Part shown: in pieces, positions 26,803 to 34,114 of the stretch
How positions within the stretch are numbered: position 1 is the first letter of the stretch
How the letters are laid out: each line of letters opens with the position of its first letter
Made by a program: the position numbers and the translations under genes
The notes under the pieces: generated by a model
Seen by the model: the letters and a program-made list of their open reading frames with translations, nothing else
Database searches by the model: none
Told to the model about the DNA's origin: nothing
NCBI GenBank assembly: GCA_030832095.1
Contig: JAURJT010000030.1
Location: 1-36,089, forward strand
DNA length: 36,089 nt
Direction of reading: 5' to 3'
Source: Gammaproteobacteria bacterium
GTDB lineage: Bacteria > Pseudomonadota > Gammaproteobacteria > Burkholderiales > Burkholderiaceae_B

Positions 26803-27046
26803 ACGTGTTTATTTTGCACTTGCAGCAAAATATTGAGGCACAACAGCTTAAACGCTTAGGGTTTTTGCCGAGAATAAGCCTACAACCTCTTGCTCCCAAA
26901 GGATTTTTTACCTCGGCAAGCCCGCTTATTCAGACATACTTGTTGTGCGGCTGCTCTGGCACGCACGGCATACGCAGAGACACTGACCCCAGATTTAGCT
27001 GTTAGCCTACCTGCTTGACTAGAGCTGTTGCGCTGATTGGTTTAAC
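26803..27046. other. Gene-free stretch between the ahcY promoter and the small coiled-coil gene
   Basis: Together with the ahcY leader this makes about 450 bases without a protein gene. I found no convincing coding frame with a ribosome site. The only structure noticed is a pair of interleaved inverted repeats at 26865-26930: TTGCCGAG with CTCGGCAA, and AATAAGC with GCTTATT, in the order A-B-A'-B', so they cannot form side by side as simple hairpins but could form a pseudoknot. Confidence 0.5.
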
Positions 27047-27301
27047 TCAATTGGCGAATTTGGTCACGTACACAGCCGCTGCAAACAGGCTGGGTAACAA
27101 TCCTGCCAGAAGCGCCATGATGCGCCACGTCAGCTTGCTCATTTCGCTGTGTAACGTTGTTTCGACCCTGTTAATCGAGGCAGACATGTGAGTTTCGACC
27201 CTGCTTATCGAGGCCGACATGCGAGTTTCGAGGCAGGCCAAATCCTCGCGCGTGGCGAGGGTTGGGATGAGGGCTTCTAAGCGAGTGAGTCGTGTTTCCA
27301 T
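27047..27301 (-). CDS. Small coiled-coil protein with C-terminal membrane anchor (hypothetical)
   Basis: An 84-residue protein that I do not recognise by name. Residues 1-55 look like a coiled coil with repeated METRL/MSASI-RVET units, spaced 11 residues apart; residues about 58-80 (LTWRIMALLAGLLPSLFAAAVYV) form one membrane helix. Similar small coiled-coil plus tail-anchor proteins are common hypotheticals in proteobacteria (DUF1640-like). The DNA holds two 33-base direct repeats. No strong ribosome site was seen upstream. It stands alone between ahcY and the MBL-fold gene. A real gene is likely but not certain. Confidence 0.6.
   Translation of the reverse strand: METRLTRLEALIPTLATREDLACLETRMSASISRVETHMSASINRVETTLHSEMSKLTWRIMALLAGLLPSLFAAAVYVTKFAN
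27159..27224. repeat. Two 33-base direct repeats within the small coiled-coil gene
   Basis: The unit beginning GTTTCGACCCTG occurs at 27159-27191 and 27192-27224, and a truncated third copy (GTTTCG) starts at 27225. The unit encodes 11 residues of coiled coil. Five mismatches distinguish the two copies. Confidence 0.85.
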
Positions 27302-27369
27302 GGCTAAATTTTAAGGGATCTACGGGCTCGTTTGCAATACGTGTTTCTTATTTATTGTGTAACGAAATG

Positions 27370-28167
27370 TTAGCCCTTGGGCGGCAAATGCAACGCGACA
27401 ATATCGTTGGCTGGATCGCCATGAAACGGGTAACGCGCCCGCACCAGTGGATCATGCCCGGGCACGATATGCTGAGGCGAATCCGCTGCGTCACGCAAAA
27501 TACCGTAGCCGTCTAGCATTTCGCCTAGATGAAACACAATCGGAAACGGCGAGGGTTTTTCCATGTTTTCGTAGTAATGGCTGGCGTCTGAAGCCAGTAC
27601 CACCCAACCGCGCGCGGTGTGCACACGTAACGATTGCAGGCCCTTTGTATGGCCACCAATCTTCATCAACTCAATCCCGGGGCAAAGCGTTTCGCGACCA
27701 TCGTGAAACACGACTCGGTCTGCGTACACGCGGCGCACCAGCGCGACAACATCCTCGACGTTATAAGCGTGCCTAAACAGGCCCTGACACATGTGTCGCC
27801 CACAGGCGTAATCCATTTCGCCATCTTGAATATGAAACTTGGCATTGGGTAGCAAGTCGATATTGCCTGCGTGGTCGTAATGCAGGTGTGTGATCACGAC
27901 GTCTTGGACATCTTCTGGGGCAATGCCTAACAATGCCAGCGAACCCACGGGGCAGCGCGTCAGGGTGCGGCCTCGTTGTTTAGCCTGCTCGGCGTTAAAG
28001 CCAGTGTCCACCATGATGGTTCTGCCCTCACCACGGATTAGCCACACAAAATAATCCATGGGCATGGGCTCATCGTGTGGGTCGTGGGTGATGAAGTTTT
28101 CGCGACGCGTGCGCATAGGCATGGTGGCGTAACGCAGCGCAAAAATTTCGTAATTAGGCAATGTCAT
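27370..28167 (-). CDS. MBL-fold metallohydrolase, N-acyl homoserine lactonase-like
   Basis: A 265-residue metallo-beta-lactamase-fold protein. The metal motif is H94-L-H96-Y-D98-H99 in VITHLHYDHAGN; further ligands are the His in GGHTKG, the Asp in LASDASHYYEN and the His in VPGHDP. The overall arrangement is that of the AttM/AiiA-like branch, which includes quorum-quenching lactonases but also other lactone or thioester hydrolases. The substrate is not proven. CGGAG precedes the ATG. It is divergent from a hydroxyacid dehydrogenase, so a metabolic lactone is as likely as a quorum signal. Confidence 0.9.
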   Translation of the reverse strand: MTLPNYEIFALRYATMPMRTRRENFITHDPHDEPMPMDYFVWLIRGEGRTIMVDTGFNAEQAKQRGRTLTRCPVGSLALLGIAPEDVQDVVITHLHYDHAGNIDLLPNAKFHIQDGEMDYACGRHMCQGLFRHAYNVEDVVALVRRVYADRVVFHDGRETLCPGIELMKIGGHTKGLQSLRVHTARGWVVLASDASHYYENMEKPSPFPIVFHLGEMLDGYGILRDAADSPQHIVPGHDPLVRARYPFHGDPANDIVALHLPPKG

Positions 28168-28201
28168 GTTGTCTCCGGATACCGTTTTGCTCGGCTTGTT
28201 A

Positions 28202-28294
28202 GTCGTTCTGAGAGTTGATCGCTGTACTCGACTTGCGACTCATTCGTGTTGAGAGCTTACCGTTATGCTAACTCGTGGGTCATTCTGAGAGCTG
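28202..28294. repeat. Imperfect direct repeats in a divergent promoter region
   Basis: GTCGTTCTGAGAGTTG (28202-28217) and GTCATTCTGAGAGCTG (28279-28294) share 14 of 16 bases, and a weaker copy, GTGTTGAGAGCTTA, lies near 28246-28259. They sit between divergent genes, where regulator sites would be expected, but the spacing is not even. Confidence 0.45.
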
Positions 28295-28332
28295 CCCGCG
28301 GTGCTTGTCAAGCCCGCTGATCGACTCCTCAC

Positions 28333-28362
28333 TTGACACGAGTAAAGCCAAACACAGACAAT
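28333..28362 (+). promoter_or_regulatory. Sigma-70-like promoter of the hydroxyisobutyrate dehydrogenase-like gene
   Basis: TTGACA (28333-28338), an 18-base spacer and GACAAT (28357-28362). The -35 is perfect and the -10 matches at four of six positions. It lies about 40 bases before the ATG at 28405. Confidence 0.55.
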
Positions 28363-28404
28363 CAGGCTCAATTGAATCCACTTTTTAAAAAAGGCACGTC
28401 AAAC

Positions 28405-29310
28405 ATGAGCGCTCAGCCAACCATTGGTTTTGTCGGTGTAGGTAGCATGGGATGGCCCATGGCCGCTTTATTGCACAAAGCCGGCTACCCCCTTCAAATT
28501 GTTGACGCTTCGGCCGAACGCGCCCAGGCCTTTTGCAAAGAGATCGGTGGCACGGTTGCTACTTCCAATCGTGCGCTGGCTGCGGCGTCCGACATCATCA
28601 TCACCATCTTGCCCACCAGCGCGATCGTTGAGGCCGTGCTCAATGGCCCAGACGGCGTGTTGGCAGGCCTGCGCCCTGACGCCGTGATCGTCGAAATGAG
28701 CTCTGGCGTGCCCACTATCACCCGCACGCTGGCTGAGCAGGTCGCGGCCGCCAAGGGTCATTTGGTTGATGCCCCAGTATCGGGCGGCGTACCGCGCGCC
28801 AAAACGGGCGAACTGGCCATTATGTTTGGTGGTAGCGCAGCTTTACTCGAGCGTGTGCGCCCGGTCTTGTCCTGTATGGGCACTTCGATTACCCCAACCG
28901 GTGATGTCGGCTCGGCTCACGCCATGAAAGCGCTTAACAATCTAGTCTCTGCGGGTGGCTTTTTGATCGGGGTTGAGGCTTTGCTGATCGGTAAGCGTTT
29001 TGGTCTGGATCCTGCTGCGATGGTCGACGTGTTGAACTCTTCAACCGGCATGAACAACTCAACGCAGAAAAAATTCAAACAGTTTGTGTTGTCAGGTCAG
29101 TACAACGCGGGTTTTGGTCTGGATTTGATGGTCAAAGACTTAAGCATTGCGTTGGGGATTGGCAAAGATACCAACACGCCAACGCCGTTTGCCGCGCTGT
29201 GCCGTGAGATGTGGGCAGCCTCGGCTGCGATGCTCGGGCCTGGTCAGGATCATACGGCTGTGGCTAAGATGTCTGAGAAGCTGGCTGGGACTGTGTTGTC
29301 TGATAAGTAG
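28405..29310 (+). CDS. NAD(P)-dependent 3-hydroxyisobutyrate dehydrogenase-family oxidoreductase
   Basis: A 301-residue beta-hydroxyacid dehydrogenase. The Rossmann motif is GFVGVGSMGWPMA at the N-terminus; the substrate-binding motif is VDAPVSGGVPRAKTGELAIMFGG; and the catalytic lysine is in HAMKALNNLVSAG. The family includes HIBADH, tartronate semialdehyde reductase and 6-phosphogluconate relatives; the substrate is not clear. The chosen start at 28405 precedes the Rossmann fold by eight residues; the frame opens at 28333, inside the promoter. The neighbouring divergent MBL-fold hydrolase may act in the same pathway. Confidence 0.92.
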   Translation: MSAQPTIGFVGVGSMGWPMAALLHKAGYPLQIVDASAERAQAFCKEIGGTVATSNRALAAASDIIITILPTSAIVEAVLNGPDGVLAGLRPDAVIVEMSSGVPTITRTLAEQVAAAKGHLVDAPVSGGVPRAKTGELAIMFGGSAALLERVRPVLSCMGTSITPTGDVGSAHAMKALNNLVSAGGFLIGVEALLIGKRFGLDPAAMVDVLNSSTGMNNSTQKKFKQFVLSGQYNAGFGLDLMVKDLSIALGIGKDTNTPTPFAALCREMWAASAAMLGPGQDHTAVAKMSEKLAGTVLSDK

Positions 29311-29352
29311 GTTGCTCGCGGGGAGTAGGGGTTTTGTTCTTTGCCTGCGCAC

Positions 29353-29410
29353 GGTCAGACTCTGCGCACCTAAATTGTGCTGAGCAAATTTAGGTGCCTC
29401 CGGTCTGACC
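29353..29410. repeat. REP-like palindrome between two convergent genes
   Basis: A 58-base imperfect palindrome. Outer arms GGTCAGAC (29353-29360) and GTCTGACC (29403-29410) pair over eight bases; five-base internal loops follow on each side; then the inner arms, GCACCTAAATT (29366-29376) and AATTTAGGTGC (29387-29397), pair perfectly over 11 bases around a ten-base loop. No T run follows, so it is not a standard terminator. The two-stage stem with a bulge is reminiscent of REP elements. Confidence 0.75.
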
Positions 29411-29436
29411 TTGGGGTTTGCGTTAGCCTAAAAGTT

Positions 29437-29685
29437 TTACGTCGTGCCGGGGCGCCTTGGGTAGCCTTCGGCACGAATTCTGACCCACACGGCTTGTTTT
29501 TCGGCGTCGTCCATAAAGACCCAGTTTGACACTTCCATGACGGTGCGCCCGCAGCCGCGGCAGATATCGTCAAAGAGGGTTGAGCAGACGGCTACGCAAG
29601 GCGAGTCTGCTGCGCCGGGTTGGCCCACTTCGGGGGCTGTTTCGGCGCTTGAGAGGTGGTTGGTGTGTTGAGTCGATGAAGTCAT
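29437..29685 (-). CDS. DUF1289 domain-containing protein
   Basis: A small 82-residue protein whose C-terminal half is the DUF1289 domain: SPCVAVCSTLFDDICRGCGRT and EVSNWVFMDDAEKQAVWVRI. The four conserved cysteines (CxxxC and CxxC) look metal binding. The function of the family is unknown. I used the ATG at 29685; the frame extends to 29736. It lies downstream of metK but is separated from it by a strong terminator, so it probably has its own promoter or is read through. Confidence 0.85.
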   Translation of the reverse strand: MTSSTQHTNHLSSAETAPEVGQPGAADSPCVAVCSTLFDDICRGCGRTVMEVSNWVFMDDAEKQAVWVRIRAEGYPRRPGTT

Positions 29686-29718
29686 CAGCGCAGCATAGCA
29701 TCGCGATCCCACTCGCGT

Positions 29719-29761
29719 AAAAATGCCCCTACACAAATCTCTCTGTGTAGGGGCATTTTTT
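29719..29761. terminator. Strong rho-independent terminator downstream of metK
   Basis: ATGCCCCTACACA (29723-29735) pairs perfectly with TGTGTAGGGGCAT (29744-29756) around eight bases and is flanked by A and T runs on both sides, giving a stem of up to 17 pairs. It can work in both directions and ends metK transcription on minus. Confidence 0.93.
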
Positions 29762-29819
29762 ACTGCGTTTATCCAGTTACATCACTGAAGCAATCGTGGC
29801 CGCTAGACCAACACCAACA

Positions 29820-30995
29820 TCACTTACCGGCTGCCTTTTTCAGTGCAGCGGCTTTGTCGGTCGCTTCCCATGTGAACTCGGGCTCGTTACGACCAAAGTG
29901 ACCGTAGGCTGCTGTCTTGGTGTAGATCGGACGCAATAAGTCGAGCATATTGACGATGCCTTTTGGACGCAGATCAAAGTGCTCGCGCACCAATAAGGCA
30001 AGGGCGTCATCCGAAATCACGCCTGTGCCTTCGGTGTAAACGGTGATGTTGATCGGCTCAGCTACGCCAATTGCGTAGCTGACTTGCACTTGACACTGTG
30101 TTGCCAAACCAGCGGCCACAATGTTTTTGGCAACATAGCGGGCGGCATAGGCAGCCGAGCGGTCAACCTTTGAGGGGTCTTTGCCCGAGAACGCGCCACC
30201 ACCGTGGGGGCAGGCACCACCGTAGGTGTCAACGATAATTTTGCGACCTGTTAAGCCGCAATCGCCCTGGGGGCCGCCGATCACGAAACGACCGGTTGGG
30301 TTCACCAAGAATTTGGTCTTTGGCGTCAACAACTCTGCCGGAAAGCTTGGGCGAATAATGTGTTCGATCACTGACGCTTTGATTTCGTCGAGAGTGATTT
30401 CAGGAGCATGCTGTGTTGACAACACCACGGTATCGACTTCAACGGGTTTGCCATTGACATACCGAAAGGTCACTTGTGATTTTGCATCAGGGCGCAGCCA
30501 AGGCAAGCGACCGTCTTTACGCAATTCGCTTTGACGCTGCACTAAGCGGTGCGCGTACCAAATCGGCGCGGGCATCAGGTCAGGGGTCTCAGAGCAGGCA
30601 TAACCAAACATCAGGCCTTGGTCGCCGGCGCCTTGATTCAAATAATCGTCAGAGGCACGGTCAACGCCTTGGGCGATATCAGGGGATTGCTTGTCGTAGG
30701 CCACCAAAACCGCGCAACCTTTGTAATCGATACCGTAATCGGTGTTGTCGTAGCCGATGCGTTTAATGGTGTCGCGTGCGACCTGGATGTAATCGACGTT
30801 GGCAGTGGTAGTGATTTCACCGGCCAACACCACCAAGCCGGTGTTACACAGCGTTTCGGCCGCGACACGTGCATGGGGATCTTGGGTAAAAATTGCATCA
30901 AGAATCGAATCAGACACCTGATCGGCAACCTTATCAGGGTGACCTTCAGACACGGACTCAGAGGTAAAGAGAAAATCGTTTGATTTAGTAGACAT
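29820..30995 (-). CDS. metK: S-adenosylmethionine synthetase
   Basis: A 391-residue enzyme making SAM from methionine and ATP. Motifs visible: [36 protein letters not shown] and [26 protein letters not shown], the two PROSITE-type signatures of MetK. The ATG at 30995 is preferred over a GTG two codons earlier because AGGAC lies at normal distance. With metF and ahcY nearby, it completes three steps of the methyl cycle, but it has its own leader and a terminator. The 5' region holds two hairpins and a possible upstream open frame. Confidence 0.98.
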   Translation of the reverse strand: MSTKSNDFLFTSESVSEGHPDKVADQVSDSILDAIFTQDPHARVAAETLCNTGLVVLAGEITTTANVDYIQVARDTIKRIGYDNTDYGIDYKGCAVLVAYDKQSPDIAQGVDRASDDYLNQGAGDQGLMFGYACSETPDLMPAPIWYAHRLVQRQSELRKDGRLPWLRPDAKSQVTFRYVNGKPVEVDTVVLSTQHAPEITLDEIKASVIEHIIRPSFPAELLTPKTKFLVNPTGRFVIGGPQGDCGLTGRKIIVDTYGGACPHGGGAFSGKDPSKVDRSAAYAARYVAKNIVAAGLATQCQVQVSYAIGVAEPINITVYTEGTGVISDDALALLVREHFDLRPKGIVNMLDLLRPIYTKTAAYGHFGRNEPEFTWEATDKAAALKKAAGK

Positions 30996-31001
30996 GCTCA
31001 C

Positions 31002-31179
31002 GTCCTATACTGGCAAAGCCAGAAGTGGGTTAAGGAGGTGCGTTGCACCCCTGAACCTTCACCTGTTAAGACGTTGGACTGGGCGCGACGCTTTAGCAGA
31101 ATTATTTTTTTGTCGGCCAGACATTTCAGTCTTGACCCAACTCAGTCGCTCCGCAAGTTGTCGGTTAACTCAGCGACTG
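31002..31179 (-). promoter_or_regulatory. Structured leader region of metK
   Basis: On the minus-strand RNA, from 5' to 3': CAGTCGCT/AGCGACTG (31172-31179 with 31143-31150, eight pairs); a 21-codon open frame starting at ATG 31124 and ending at 31059; GGTGC-AAC-GCACC around 31039-31051, overlapping CACCTCCTTA, a copy of the 16S rRNA anti-Shine-Dalgarno end; and CTGGC-TTT-GCCAG just before the ribosome site. I recognise no known SAM riboswitch class in it. It may contain a regulator of metK; structure is seen, function is inferred. Confidence 0.45.
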
Positions 31180-31209
31180 TTGCAATTTTATGCCAATTTA
31201 GTGAATTAT
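31180..31209 (+). promoter_or_regulatory. Possible dapF promoter
   Basis: TTGCAA (31180-31185), an 18-base spacer and AATTAT (31204-31209). Both boxes match at four of six positions. It abuts the 31143-31179 inverted repeat, which lies between the divergent metK and dapF genes. Confidence 0.3.
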
Positions 31210-31256
31210 GGCGAATCCCCTACGCTCTGGCGGGATGAATAAGGGATAATTGCAAA

Positions 31257-32156
31257 ATGATATGGAATTTCACCAAAATGCACGGAGCGGGCAACGACTT
31301 TGTCATGCTCGACGGCGTCAGGCAAAGCCTTGACATGACACCAGAGCGGGCCCGTGCGCTTGCGCACCGGCAGTTTGGCGTTGGCTGTGACCAGATTTTG
31401 CTGGTCGACACGCCCCTACACCCCGAGGCCGACTTTCGCTATCGCATCTTCAATGCCGATGGCAGTGAGGTCGAACATTGCGGTAACGGGGCGCGCTGTT
31501 TTGTACGTTTCGTGCACGAGCAAAAGCTTTCTTCTCGCAACCCCCTGCGGGCCGAGATCGCCACAGGGCTCATCACGCTTGAAGAACTACCCGATGGCAA
31601 CGTCACCGTTGAAATGGGGCAGACGCGTTTTTCTGCAACTGATCTGCCGTTTGACATCGAAGGTCTGCCCACAAAGCAACAGGGTCAAGACACCCTCTAT
31701 GGGCTTGAACTTGCCACAACCCCGCTGCAAACCGTTTGGCTGTCTGCCCTAGCCATTTCCAATCCGCATGCTGTGCAGGTTGTCAGCGATGTCGAGGCGG
31801 CCCCCGTGGCCTTGCTGGGCCCACTGATCGAAGCGCACCCCCGGTTCGCGCGCCGCGTCAATGCAGGCTTTATGCAAATCGTTGATCCGCACACGATTTA
31901 TTTACGTGTCTACGAACGCGGCGCAGGCGAAACACTCGCTTGCGGCACGGGTGCCTGTGCCGCTGTGGCCGCAGGTGTTCGACGAGGGCTACTTGAATCA
32001 CCAGTGCGCGTGCGCACGCACGGCGGCTGGCTTACCGTGGCTTTCGACGGTACCCAGTTACGCATGACAGGCCCGGCCACGACGGTTTTTTCTGGCAGTA
32101 TTGATATCGATCAATTGGTCGCCTCGATTCCATCATTCACGAGCTCTACGACATGA
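31257..32156 (+). CDS. dapF: Diaminopimelate epimerase
   Basis: A 299-residue cofactor-independent epimerase converting LL- to meso-diaminopimelate for lysine and peptidoglycan. The two active-site cysteines are in [11 protein letters not shown] and [16 protein letters not shown]; the N-terminus [16 protein letters not shown] is typical. AAGGGA precedes the ATG at good distance. The stop overlaps the DUF484 gene start by four bases (ATGA). The order dapF-DUF484-xerC is common in proteobacteria. Confidence 0.97.
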   Translation: MIWNFTKMHGAGNDFVMLDGVRQSLDMTPERARALAHRQFGVGCDQILLVDTPLHPEADFRYRIFNADGSEVEHCGNGARCFVRFVHEQKLSSRNPLRAEIATGLITLEELPDGNVTVEMGQTRFSATDLPFDIEGLPTKQQGQDTLYGLELATTPLQTVWLSALAISNPHAVQVVSDVEAAPVALLGPLIEAHPRFARRVNAGFMQIVDPHTIYLRVYERGAGETLACGTGACAAVAAGVRRGLLESPVRVRTHGGWLTVAFDGTQLRMTGPATTVFSGSIDIDQLVASIPSFTSSTT

Positions 32157-32824
32157 TTAATACCGCACACACCATCGCAAAATTCTTACAAGAACATCCT
32201 GATTTTTTTGTTGAATACTCGGATATTTTTTCAACAATCGAAGTTCCTCACCCGCATCAGTCGCGCACGATTTCATTAGGCGAGCGGCAGATTTTGACGC
32301 TGCGCGAGCGCTTGCGCGACTTTGAATTTCGCCTAGCTGAGCTTGTACGAAACGGCGCTTTAAACGAGGCCACCACCACCAAGTTAAATCTTTGGTGTGC
32401 ACGCATGCTCGCTGAGCAGTCGCCACTGCGCCTGCCCGGTGAAGTCGCCCTTGGCTTAGCTGAGCAATTTAATCTGCAAGAGGTCGCGCTGCGCGTCTGG
32501 GGGTTAGACGTACCTGCTGAAGGGGTTGGCGCCCCAGTCGATGCCTCAGTGCATGACTTTGCCAATACGTTGGCAGCACCCTATTGCGGCTCAAACACTG
32601 ATTTCACTGCCGTCAGTTGGTTACACAAAAAACCGGCCTCGCTCGCAATCCTATCGTTACGCGCCAAGCCCTTAGAGCCCGCCTTTGGTCTAATGGTGTT
32701 AGGCTCAGATGACCCAGACCGCTTTGCCCCCGACATGGGCACGACCTTTTTACAAACCGTCAGCAATCTTGCGAGTGCCGCACTGTCGCGGCTCAAGCCC
32801 GCTGGCGTCCCTCAGGGCGAATGA
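32153..32824 (+). CDS. DUF484 family protein (GAF-like domain)
   Basis: A 223-residue protein starting with the family-typical [19 protein letters not shown]. This is followed by a helical stretch, [23 protein letters not shown], and a GAF-like C-terminal domain ending near [21 protein letters not shown]484 proteins sit between dapF and xerC in many proteobacteria; their molecular role is not known. It begins by ATGA overlap with dapF and is followed by xerC after 33 bases. Confidence 0.92.
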   Translation: MINTAHTIAKFLQEHPDFFVEYSDIFSTIEVPHPHQSRTISLGERQILTLRERLRDFEFRLAELVRNGALNEATTTKLNLWCARMLAEQSPLRLPGEVALGLAEQFNLQEVALRVWGLDVPAEGVGAPVDASVHDFANTLAAPYCGSNTDFTAVSWLHKKPASLAILSLRAKPLEPAFGLMVLGSDDPDRFAPDMGTTFLQTVSNLASAALSRLKPAGVPQGE

Positions 32825-32857
32825 CGTGTCGTTCACCATTGACTGAGCGAACAGCTG

Positions 32858-33886
32858 ATGTCGCCTCCCAAACCTGCCAGCACAACAGGCTCAAAGAATG
32901 CCGAGACAGGTCAAACGACAACTGGTGTGCCGCCTGCCCCTGAGTTGCCAGAAGCGGCAGGGCAGTGGCTCAGACATCTTGAGCAAAACCGGCGCTATTC
33001 GCCGCACACCCTTTCTGCCTATCAGCGCGATCTGCAACAGTTAGTGCAACTGGCCCAAGACAAACCGCTGCAGTCTTTGGTGAACGGCAACATTCGACAA
33101 TTTTTAGCTCGACTACACGGCCAGGGACTGGGCCCTCGTAGTCTGGCCCGAATGCTTGCGTCTTGGCGCGGCTTTTACAAGTGGTGGGCACCCCAAAGTG
33201 GCATGGCGCTCAACCCCGCCGCCGACGTTCGCGCCCCCAAGGCAGCACGGGGTCTGCCCAAAGCCTTATCGGTCGATCAAACTCAGGCGCTTCTTGAAGC
33301 GCCCGTGCTGCTGGCACAGACTGACCCAATCTCGTTGCGAGACCGGGCGATTTTTGAGCTGTTCTACTCAAGCGGACTGCGGTTGAGTGAACTCGTCGGC
33401 TTGGATGTGAAGTACACGCAAACCAAAGAGCACACCTCAAGCGGCTGGATTAATCTGGCCGATCACGAGGTACACGTGTTGGGCAAAGGTGGCAAGCGTC
33501 GCACCGTACCGATCGGTGCTCAAGCGCTGCAGGCTCTTGCCAACTGGCTCGCGATTCGACCCCAGCTCGCCCCCTCTAACGTCGCGATGGCTGATCAGGT
33601 TGCCCTGTTTATTGGGGCGCGCGGCCGACGCATCAGCCCACGTGTCATTCAAGGCCAATTGACCAAGCTTGCGTTACAAGCGGGTCTCCCTACCCATGTG
33701 CATCCGCACGTCTTGCGCCATAGCTTTGCCAGCCATGTGTTGCAATCCGCCCAAGATTTACGGGCTGTTCAAGAGATGCTGGGTCATGCAAATATTTCAA
33801 CGACACAGCTTTATACTAAGCTAGACTTTCAGCATCTGGCGAAAGCGTACGACTCAGCTCACCCCCGTGCCGGCCGAAAAAGCTAA
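32858..33886 (+). CDS. xerC: Tyrosine recombinase XerC
   Basis: A 342-residue site-specific recombinase for chromosome dimer resolution at dif. The N-terminal SAM-like domain is followed by the catalytic domain, with Arg in SSGLRLSELVGLD, Lys in GKGGKRRTVPIG, HxxR in HPHVLRHSFASH, His in LGHANISTTQ and the nucleophile Tyr in QLYTKLD. Residues 1-35 are a low-complexity Pro/Thr/Ala extension beyond the E. coli protein. The chromosomal dapF-DUF484-xerC setting identifies it as the housekeeping recombinase rather than an integrase. Confidence 0.95.
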   Translation: MSPPKPASTTGSKNAETGQTTTGVPPAPELPEAAGQWLRHLEQNRRYSPHTLSAYQRDLQQLVQLAQDKPLQSLVNGNIRQFLARLHGQGLGPRSLARMLASWRGFYKWWAPQSGMALNPAADVRAPKAARGLPKALSVDQTQALLEAPVLLAQTDPISLRDRAIFELFYSSGLRLSELVGLDVKYTQTKEHTSSGWINLADHEVHVLGKGGKRRTVPIGAQALQALANWLAIRPQLAPSNVAMADQVALFIGARGRRISPRVIQGQLTKLALQAGLPTHVHPHVLRHSFASHVLQSAQDLRAVQEMLGHANISTTQLYTKLDFQHLAKAYDSAHPRAGRKS

Positions 33887-33899
33887 GAATTTCCTTAAA

Positions 33900-33946
33900 T
33901 CAAGGGTTTTGAACCCTTGAAATTTACGATTTACCCCCAATATAGT
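33900..33946 (+). promoter_or_regulatory. Promoter with palindromic operator candidate upstream of the COG0523 GTPase
   Basis: TTGAAA (33917-33922), an 18-base spacer and TATAGT (33941-33946) make a good sigma-70 promoter. The inverted repeat TCAAGGGTT-TTG-AACCCTTGA (33900-33920), nine pairs, overlaps the -35 box. It may be an operator or, less likely, the xerC terminator (no T run follows). The sequence does not resemble a Zur box. The transcript would have a leader of about 160 bases. Confidence 0.55.
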
Positions 33947-34114
33947 GTCGATGTCATGATTTTGAGGTCTACACTCACTTCGCCATAGCCATGAGCTGCG
34001 AATGAAAATGTTTGCCGCAAATCGTGTGCTGTGCTGTAATCCGGCGTTCGCCTTCGGGCGCAGGCTTGGCTCGGTGCCCCGCACCCTCACCCGTTTTTTG
34101 AAGTTGATTGGCTC

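Noticed and set aside
32858..33886. Integrase of a genomic island
   Set aside because: The dapF-DUF484-xerC order identifies the housekeeping XerC, and no attachment-site repeats or foreign cargo were seen.
33900..33946. Zur box in front of the COG0523 gene
   Set aside because: The palindrome lacks the AT-rich TGTTATA-type core expected of Zur operators.
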